Under the pieces are notes generated by a model. That model worked only from the letters and a program-made list of their open reading frames with translations, did no database searches and was not told where the DNA came from. The position numbers were made by a program, and so were the translations under genes. Below are positions 31,426 to 36,980 of a DNA stretch of 36,980 bases, piece after piece. The stretch is taken from contig NZ_QQPQ01000045.1 in assembly GCF_003346715.1 (NCBI RefSeq), positions 1-36,980 on the forward strand, given 5' to 3'. The DNA comes from Oceanispirochaeta sp. M1. Its GTDB lineage: Bacteria > Spirochaetota > Spirochaetia > DSM-2461. The first letter of the stretch is position 1; each line of letters opens with the position of its first letter.

Positions 31426-33711
31426 ATGTTAGTAAAAGTTGATGCAAAACGGGGAAATCCCGTTAAAGCCGGTGAGAGGATTCAGGCACTTATTGAGAGA
31501 AGCCATACTCTGGCAGTTGAAAATAAAAGAAATGTATATGTTGATAATGCGGAGTTTCTGGTCTATCACTGGTCAGGTGAGGCAGCAGCCTTCAGTCCCA
31601 ATACGGGGGATCTCTCTGCAGATGAAGAGTTAAGAATAAATATCGGCGACCACAATGCCAGAGTGGATGTGGGCGGACCTTTCCCCTATGCTGCCGAAAT
31701 GCCTTCCAAGGTGAATGGCTTTGAATATACAAGTAAAAACTGGGCCGAGGATTATGCTTTTTTCCTTGATCACAGCCCTGCAGAAGTTCTTGATAACGAG
31801 AGAGTCGTAGGTGAGTTTCACTGGATGCTGGAAGAGGCACGTTTCTTTCAGTACCCCGAAGAGCAGAGAAAACTGGGACGGGATGCCAGGGAGCTTGGAG
31901 CCGGTGGAATAAGTTTTACCCATACCTGCCCCGACCTGACAATCGGTCTGAACCTCGGCTGGGGCGGCCTGCTGAACAAGATTCAGGAACGCAGAGAGAA
32001 ATTTCTGAACTACAGTAATATAAAATCAGCCGAATATCTGAACGCCTCTGAAACGGTATTAAAAGCAATCATGCGCTATATCGAAAAGCATGCAGAGAAA
32101 GCCCATGCACTCTCTCTGAAGGAAGAAGATCCTCAGAACAGGAATAACTATGAATTTATAGAGAAAAACTGCAGGGCCATTATCTCTGATGCCCCCAGCG
32201 GTTTTGCCGAAGCCGTCCAGTGGATACAGCTGTTTACAACTGTTGAAAGAATCAACGGTCATGGAAACGGATATGGCCGTCTGGATCAGATGCTAAATGA
32301 CTTTTATGTCAAAGATATTGAAGCCGGAAATATTACACGGGATGAAGCAGTATCACTAGTGGCGGAACTCTATCTGAAATACGGGGGAAACTACTGGTCA
32401 TTCGGTGGAAGAGATATAAACGGAGAAGATGCTACCAATGAGATGAGCTGGGTCTGTATGGAAGCCTATGATATTACGGGCGGCTATAACCATCTGGGTC
32501 TGATGTGGCACGAAGATATTGATAAAGACTTTTACAATTACGGATGTGAAGTTCTGGCAAGACACAACTGTGGAACTCCTACATTGGTCAATTTTGATGT
32601 TCTGAGAGACAGCCAGCTGCGATGCGGTGTTAAAGAGGAGGATGCCTGGAATATGGCATACTCCGGATGCCAGTGGTACTGTGTTGTGGGTAAAGAGTAC
32701 AACGATCAGGATCTGAACTCTTTTGTTCTTGTTCAGCCCATGCAGAGAGCCATGGAAATAGCAGCAGAGAGCGGAGTAGATGATTTTGAGAAATTCTGGG
32801 ACATTTATGATACCGAAGTAGATAAAACTGCGGAGATATTGAAAGATTTTAAGAACGAAACCTACAAATGGCAGGCTAAAGTCTGGCCTGAAATGGTTAC
32901 AAGCTTCTGTATGCACGGAACTCTGGAAAACGGACGGGATGTTACGGATATGCAGGCGGTGGACTACAACTTCACCTCAGTCAATGTTCTGGGTGTTCCC
33001 AATGTAATTGACTCCATCTATGCCATAAAAGAACTGGTCTTCAATCAGAAGAAATACAAGATGAAAGATCTCATTGATGCTGTTGCAAATGATTGGAAAG
33101 GCAGTGAAATTATGCAGCAGGATTTTCTCCATCAGCCCAAATTCGGCAATGCCCATGAAGATGTTGATGCCATGGGAGTGAGGATTTCCGAGCATATAAG
33201 AGAAACCCTTGAGAGCAAACGAAATATCAAAGGATTCAACTTCCGCCCCAGCCTTTTCCAGTATATGGGGCATACCTATGCGGGAGAGCTCCTGGGAGCC
33301 ACCCCCGATGGTAGAAACACCGTTGAACCTCTTGCCCATGGAATGAATCCCATGCACGGTAGAAACACAGAGGGAATGGCAGCAACCATGCAGTCATTCT
33401 GCAGCCTTGATTACAGAAAATATCAGGGCGGATCTTTCCAGGTTGAACTGCAGCCCTCTTTCTTTCCCGATGAAAGCAGCAAGGGAGATCTGGTGGAGAC
33501 CTTCTCAAAGATTTTCTTTAATAAGGGAGGTGTACAGATCAATCTGAACACTGTTGATCTTGAAAAACTCAAGGATGCCATGGAGCATCCTGAGAAGAAA
33601 GAATACAGAAGCCTGGTTGTAAAAGTAACAGGTTATTCGGCCCACTTTATCGTCATGGACAGGAAGTTTCAGGAAGAGTTTCTACAGAGAGTGAATTACG
33701 CCTCTCTATGA
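31426..33711 (+). CDS. glycyl radical enzyme of unassigned function (PFL-like)
   Basis: A 761-residue enzyme of the pyruvate formate-lyase/dehydratase superfamily. The C-terminal radical loop reads VKVTGYSAHF with radical Gly736 (the usual Arg before the Val is Lys). The active-site thiyl loop is YSGCQWYC with Cys415; characterised dehydratases and C-S or C-N lyases have GCVE there, with a Glu two residues after the Cys, and this enzyme has Trp417 instead. That argues against glycerol, choline, hydroxyproline or isethionate activity. CC of true PFL is also absent. The N-terminal PFL domain includes GAGGISFTHTCPDLTIGLN. GGGAGG precedes the ATG. Its activase overlaps by four bases. An adjacent regulator with a sugar-binding-protein-like sensor hints at a sugar or polyol substrate; this is inference. 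Confidence 0.9.
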   Translation: MLVKVDAKRGNPVKAGERIQALIERSHTLAVENKRNVYVDNAEFLVYHWSGEAAAFSPNTGDLSADEELRINIGDHNARVDVGGPFPYAAEMPSKVNGFEYTSKNWAEDYAFFLDHSPAEVLDNERVVGEFHWMLEEARFFQYPEEQRKLGRDARELGAGGISFTHTCPDLTIGLNLGWGGLLNKIQERREKFLNYSNIKSAEYLNASETVLKAIMRYIEKHAEKAHALSLKEEDPQNRNNYEFIEKNCRAIISDAPSGFAEAVQWIQLFTTVERINGHGNGYGRLDQMLNDFYVKDIEAGNITRDEAVSLVAELYLKYGGNYWSFGGRDINGEDATNEMSWVCMEAYDITGGYNHLGLMWHEDIDKDFYNYGCEVLARHNCGTPTLVNFDVLRDSQLRCGVKEEDAWNMAYSGCQWYCVVGKEYNDQDLNSFVLVQPMQRAMEIAAESGVDDFEKFWDIYDTEVDKTAEILKDFKNETYKWQAKVWPEMVTSFCMHGTLENGRDVTDMQAVDYNFTSVNVLGVPNVIDSIYAIKELVFNQKKYKMKDLIDAVANDWKGSEIMQQDFLHQPKFGNAHEDVDAMGVRISEHIRETLESKRNIKGFNFRPSLFQYMGHTYAGELLGATPDGRNTVEPLAHGMNPMHGRNTEGMAATMQSFCSLDYRKYQGGSFQVELQPSFFPDESSKGDLVETFSKIFFNKGGVQINLNTVDLEKLKDAMEHPEKKEYRSLVVKVTGYSAHFIVMDRKFQEEFLQRVNYASL

Positions 33712-34658
33712 CAGCCGAAACCTTTGATATCTACAGACTGTCACGCCATGACGGCCCCGGGATGAGAACCGTTCTGTTTCTCAGGGGATGCCCCCTGAGA
33801 TGCAGATGGTGTCACAACCCTGAAAGCTTCAAGGCCGGTGATGAAATCTGGGCATTCAGGGAAAAATGCATCGGCTGCGGCCTTTGTATTCCCCAATGCC
33901 CTGCGTCTGCATTGAAACTGGATGATAATGGGATAAATCTTGACCGTAATTCCTGCATCAGCTGTATGAAATGTACAGATATCTGCCCCTCCCATGCTCT
34001 GGAGCCCATTGGAAAAGAGCAGAACCTTGAAGAGATTATGAAACTGATTCTGAGAGAAAAGGCATTTATGGATAACAGCGGCGGAGGCCTGACTGTAAGC
34101 GGCGGAGAACCTCTCCTGCAGGCAGACTTTGTAAAAGCACTTTTTGTTGAGTGCCGGAGACTGGGGATTCATACGGCTCTGGATACATGCGGACTGGTCC
34201 CCTGGGGTAATTTTGAAAAAGTTCTGCCCTACACGGATCTCCTTCTCTTTGATGTGAAGCACCATGACAATGCAGAACATAAGAGACTGACGGGAAGCGG
34301 AAATAAACTGATACTCCAGAATCTTTACAGAGTGAGAGACTATCTGGAGCAGGAAGCGAGTTCTCCAGAGCTTTGGATAAGAACTCCTGTTATCCCCGGA
34401 GCGACTGCCTCAAAAGAGAATATAAAAGAGATAGGGAATTATCTGAAAGATAATATAGGGGAAAAGATTTCACGCTGGGAACTCTGCGCCTTCAATCCAC
34501 TGGCCACAGAAAAATACAGCCGGCTTCAGCTTGACTGGAATTATGAAGACTCTGAGCTTCTCTCAACAACTGAGTTCTCATACCTGGTAGAACTTGCAGA
34601 AGAATCCTTTGAAGATTCCGAAAGGGTCTACTCCTCGGGACTGACATCAAAGGGCTGA
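33708..34658 (+). CDS. glycyl radical enzyme activase (radical SAM)
   Basis: This enzyme uses S-adenosylmethionine to install the glycyl radical on the upstream enzyme. The 316 residues carry the CxxxCxxC motif at 28-35 (CPLRCRWC), then two ferredoxin-type motifs, CIGCGLCIPQC (54-64) and CISCMKCTDIC (83-93), a cluster insert found in activases of the dehydratase type and absent from PFL activase. The SAM-binding TVSGGEPLLQ, LDTCG and LLLFDVKHHD follow. The ATG overlaps the TGA of the enzyme gene, so the pair is translationally coupled. Its last 31 bases overlap the convergent regulator gene. The presence of the clusters supports a radical elimination or lyase chemistry for the partner rather than formate production. 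Confidence 0.95.
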   Translation: MTAETFDIYRLSRHDGPGMRTVLFLRGCPLRCRWCHNPESFKAGDEIWAFREKCIGCGLCIPQCPASALKLDDNGINLDRNSCISCMKCTDICPSHALEPIGKEQNLEEIMKLILREKAFMDNSGGGLTVSGGEPLLQADFVKALFVECRRLGIHTALDTCGLVPWGNFEKVLPYTDLLLFDVKHHDNAEHKRLTGSGNKLILQNLYRVRDYLEQEASSPELWIRTPVIPGATASKENIKEIGNYLKDNIGEKISRWELCAFNPLATEKYSRLQLDWNYEDSELLSTTEFSYLVELAEESFEDSERVYSSGLTSKG

Positions 34659-36349
34659 TTTCTGTTTTTATACTCTGCCGGAGAGCATCCCAGATATTTA
34701 TGAAATGTTCTGAAAAAATAATTGGAACTGGAAAACCCCACATCAATACCCACCTGACTGGCGCTTATAATATTCTGATCTAAAAGCTTACAGGCACGTT
34801 CTATCCTGATGGTGTTCAGATATGTGGAAAAGACCTCATTGGTCTCCTCTCTGAAGAGCTGTCCAAGGTAGGCAGCCGAAAGATTAAATTGAACAGAAAG
34901 GGTCTTCAAAGACATGGGTGTCGTGAAATTACTGTTTACATAATCCACTATCAGCTTTCCGACAGATTTAGGTGTAGATCGTCTTTCACTGATATTGAGA
35001 CACAACTTGATAGAGATGGACCGAAGCCACTCTATGGCTCCTTCCGAAGTTCTCTGGCGCACCAGATTCTTAAACAGATCCTCATATGATCCCATTATGG
35101 ATGGACCATCCAGGGACTCGGTTTTAATCAGATTAAGCAGATTGGAGAGAATCTCAAAACTGAAACCCTGAATATATTCACTCGAGATAGTCGGGTGATC
35201 ATGAACTTCATCAAGAATAAGCTCAAAGTATCTGTTTATTCCCTCTTCATCAATCTCAAGAATACATTTGTATAAAATATCAGGATCACACTTACTGAAG
35301 GGTATCTCCTTTGAATTGATACTGGAGATATTCTCTTTATCCAGTATTTTTACCGGAAGATAACGGAGCGGGCTGATCTGAAGCCCCTTGAACCAGTCGA
35401 CCGCCACCTGAATAGGCAGCTCTCCATCCATTTCCGGATTTTGCCAGGTAATGATATCAAGTTCTCCCTTCAAAACCATATTGATACCCACAGTGGTGCT
35501 TCCATTTGCCGCACGGATAATATCGGAGCGGCCCATCTCCTTCAGAGCATCATTGATTCCCAGCTGACAGACATTATCATCAGCAGAAATGATCCCCTTC
35601 AATTCTGAGCCGTATTCTTCAAGCCATCCCAGTACGATCTGCCTTGTATGTTCGCGGTTCAAATTCCCCGACTCTGAACTGAGAAAGGTCATATCCCTGT
35701 AGTTCTCATTGATCTGAGTAATAACACCCCACTTTCTTGCATAATATGCTGAAGTTTCATCAATATGAGTGATAACTGCATACCCGCCCTGCCCCTTCAT
35801 CAGATGGGCAAAGCTCTCTGCCAGGGCTCTGCTCTGAGCCCAGTCATCCGGCCCCGTCCATGAGAGAATATATTTAAAACCTTCGGCATCGGGGAGCAGA
35901 TTACTGGCAATAACGGGAACCCCCGCATCATAGATTCTTTTATAAAGATAGGAACTCTCCTGATTGGACTCAGGAATAAGTAAAATAAGATCCGGTGGAT
36001 TATCAAGGACTGCCTCGATCTGTTCCTCCTGCAGGTTCGGGTCCCATTGAGAATTGTAGATATCAAGATTGATACCGAATTGCTCTGAGATCCGTGTCAG
36101 GCCGGATTTATAGGCTGAAAGATAAGGATGATTATCTGCAAGGAATGCGGCAATCCGCTTTCCCCTCACACCGTCACCGAGAACCCTGGGCTGTACTGCT
36201 TTATTTACATTCCATCCGGCATACTCTTTATCATACCAGTAATTACGGTCGGTTTTTGAATAGGAAATATCCGAATCCGGTCTGGGAGGAATCCTCTTGA
36301 GTGCTGAGTTCCAGAATATGGGCTGGTGTTTGGTTTCATCGGATATCAT
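34628..36349 (-). CDS. AraC-family regulator with periplasmic-binding-protein-like sensor domain
   Basis: A 573-residue cytoplasmic regulator. Residues about 60-345 have the fold pattern of type I sugar-binding proteins (KRIAAFLADNHPYLSAYKSG, then PPDLILLIPES, AGVPVIASN, GYAVITHIDE, LKGIISADDN and LDIITWQNP), like the LacI/XylR effector domains. There is no signal peptide, so it senses inside the cell. A helical linker leads to a C-terminal AraC DNA-binding domain (about 468-565; the two helix-turn-helices are around SLKTLSVQFNLSAAYLGQLF and ASQVGIDVGFSSSNYFFRTF). It converges on the glycyl radical operon and probably controls it in response to a sugar-like ligand. No ribosome binding site is present; TATAAT at 36363-36358 suggests a start only two bases ahead of the ATG. 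Confidence 0.88.
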   Translation of the reverse strand: MISDETKHQPIFWNSALKRIPPRPDSDISYSKTDRNYWYDKEYAGWNVNKAVQPRVLGDGVRGKRIAAFLADNHPYLSAYKSGLTRISEQFGINLDIYNSQWDPNLQEEQIEAVLDNPPDLILLIPESNQESSYLYKRIYDAGVPVIASNLLPDAEGFKYILSWTGPDDWAQSRALAESFAHLMKGQGGYAVITHIDETSAYYARKWGVITQINENYRDMTFLSSESGNLNREHTRQIVLGWLEEYGSELKGIISADDNVCQLGINDALKEMGRSDIIRAANGSTTVGINMVLKGELDIITWQNPEMDGELPIQVAVDWFKGLQISPLRYLPVKILDKENISSINSKEIPFSKCDPDILYKCILEIDEEGINRYFELILDEVHDHPTISSEYIQGFSFEILSNLLNLIKTESLDGPSIMGSYEDLFKNLVRQRTSEGAIEWLRSISIKLCLNISERRSTPKSVGKLIVDYVNSNFTTPMSLKTLSVQFNLSAAYLGQLFREETNEVFSTYLNTIRIERACKLLDQNIISASQVGIDVGFSSSNYFFRTFHKYLGCSPAEYKNRNQPFDVSPEE

Positions 36350-36626
36350 ATGGATATATTATATACACATTACGATATAATTTTTATTTTGTATTATTTT
36401 TTTTTATACAATGTTCTACCCATTGGAGATCCATCTTCTTTAACTGAAAGATTCATAATTAAATAATTGATGCCTCCAGTCCACTGGAAAATGCGGTACT
36501 GGACAAGAATTGAAGACATAAAAGGGGTCTTGGATTTAAGAGAACAAAGGTGAGGTTGTTGACGGAGGATTATCGGCAGTGGATTCTGTAAGTTTGTTAA
36601 GTAATTTTTTTTATCGACTACTTGAA
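36350..36626. other. AT-rich intergenic region
   Basis: The left end holds the regulator's -10 box (36358-36363, minus strand). The rest has no credible gene. One frame (ending near 36592) reads TKVRLLTEDYRQWIL before a stop, which could be a relic but is too short to assign. Confidence 0.45.
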
Positions 36627-36881
36627 TTAAAAAAACCTTTTCCTACTGTTTAGTATCATTATATTTTTTAGTTCAATTACATTATCAGAATTCATCCATT
36701 GCTCCTGAAAGTCATTTAGCCCAACTAAGGTAGCAATTGAAGCAATCGTTTTTAAATGTAAAATTCTCTTGTCTTTTGTACCGCCTAAGAGGAAAACGGC
36801 TTTGACATCATTTTCTTTGTCAGTGAATTTTATTCCGTCTTTACATCTTACTATCTCAACTTTCGCAGTTGTTAATTCCTT
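36627..36881 (-). pseudogene. relic of a PTS EIIA-type (fructose/mannitol class) regulatory domain
   Basis: A start-less frame of 84 codons runs from a TGA at 36884-36882 to a TAA at 36629-36627. The translation has VRCKDGIKF, then DVKAVFLLGGTKDKRILHLK, TIASIATLVGL and IMILNSRKR. This matches the last two thirds of an EIIA-2 domain of the kind found at the C-terminus of some amino-acid permeases and cation antiporters, where V-x-F-L-L-x-G-T-x-D-x-R-x-x-H-L and a terminal Arg-Lys-Arg are usual. The N-terminal part with the phospho-acceptor His, and any transporter, is missing in the visible sequence. It is either a decayed gene or the frameshifted end of one starting outside the window. Confidence 0.6.
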
Positions 36882-36980
36882 TCAATAAAAAGAAATAGGC
36901 AAGATTGCTCAGATAAAATATAATAAAATAACCAAATTTTTAAAATTATCGGAGCAAAACTGCCATGAATAATACTGTAA

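Noticed and set aside
31426-33711. Assignment as pyruvate formate-lyase
   Set aside because: The Cys-Cys pair of PFL is absent and the activase has extra ferredoxin clusters not found in PFL activase.

Overview
The window looks like a chromosomal segment of an anaerobic, free-living spirochaete (Spirochaeta/Oceanispirochaeta type). This is inferred from protein content and gene order, not from a marker gene. Supporting signs are radical-SAM sulfatase maturation, a glycyl radical enzyme, relaxed lipoboxes, a partner-switching/PilZ block, and a very large outer-membrane protein next to mutL. A tRNA-Met gene at 15526-15598 divides the window in two.

Left part (1-15,500), accessory in character. 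Positions 1-1,700 and 2,950-3,400 are AT-rich and full of fossils: a 5' fragment of rlmN, two related C-terminal tails with no gene attached, and possibly the end of a surface-protein repeat. Between and beyond them is a coherent metabolic locus. It holds deoD, a divergent tctCBA transporter, two cytoplasmic type-I sulfatases, a Crp/Fnr-type regulator, a second purine nucleoside phosphorylase of the other structural class, a TauE/SafE exporter and an anaerobic sulfatase-maturating enzyme. The best reading is uptake of a sulfated small molecule, sulfate removal in the cytosol and phosphorolysis of a nucleoside core. The tctC/sulfatase intergenic region carries two copies of one near-palindromic operator in opposite orientation. 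Each is centred about 41 bp upstream of its own predicted start site, the classic activator position for Crp/Fnr proteins. A decaying tyrosine-recombinase module (frameshifted integrase, an in-frame stop in the next reading frame) lies between this locus and the tRNA, so the left part may be an old, immobilised genomic island.

Right part (15,526-36,350), denser and apparently core. It contains a 989-residue TPR protein with a degenerate STAND-like ATPase region; a signalling block of GHKL ATPase, PilZ, STAS and GHKL ATPase; a lipoprotein and an HD phosphohydrolase; a membrane protein with a textbook voltage-sensor S4 but no pore and a HAMP-like tail; an unknown conserved protein; a 1576-residue outer-membrane protein; mutL; and a glycyl radical enzyme with its activase. 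The enzyme has an unusual active-site loop. An AraC regulator fused to a periplasmic-binding-protein-like sensor converges on the pair. Several genes here have a -10 box placed so that transcription would begin at or next to the start codon, with no Shine-Dalgarno sequence, suggesting leaderless mRNAs. The right edge (36,350 onward) is again AT-rich and holds a decayed EIIA-like domain.
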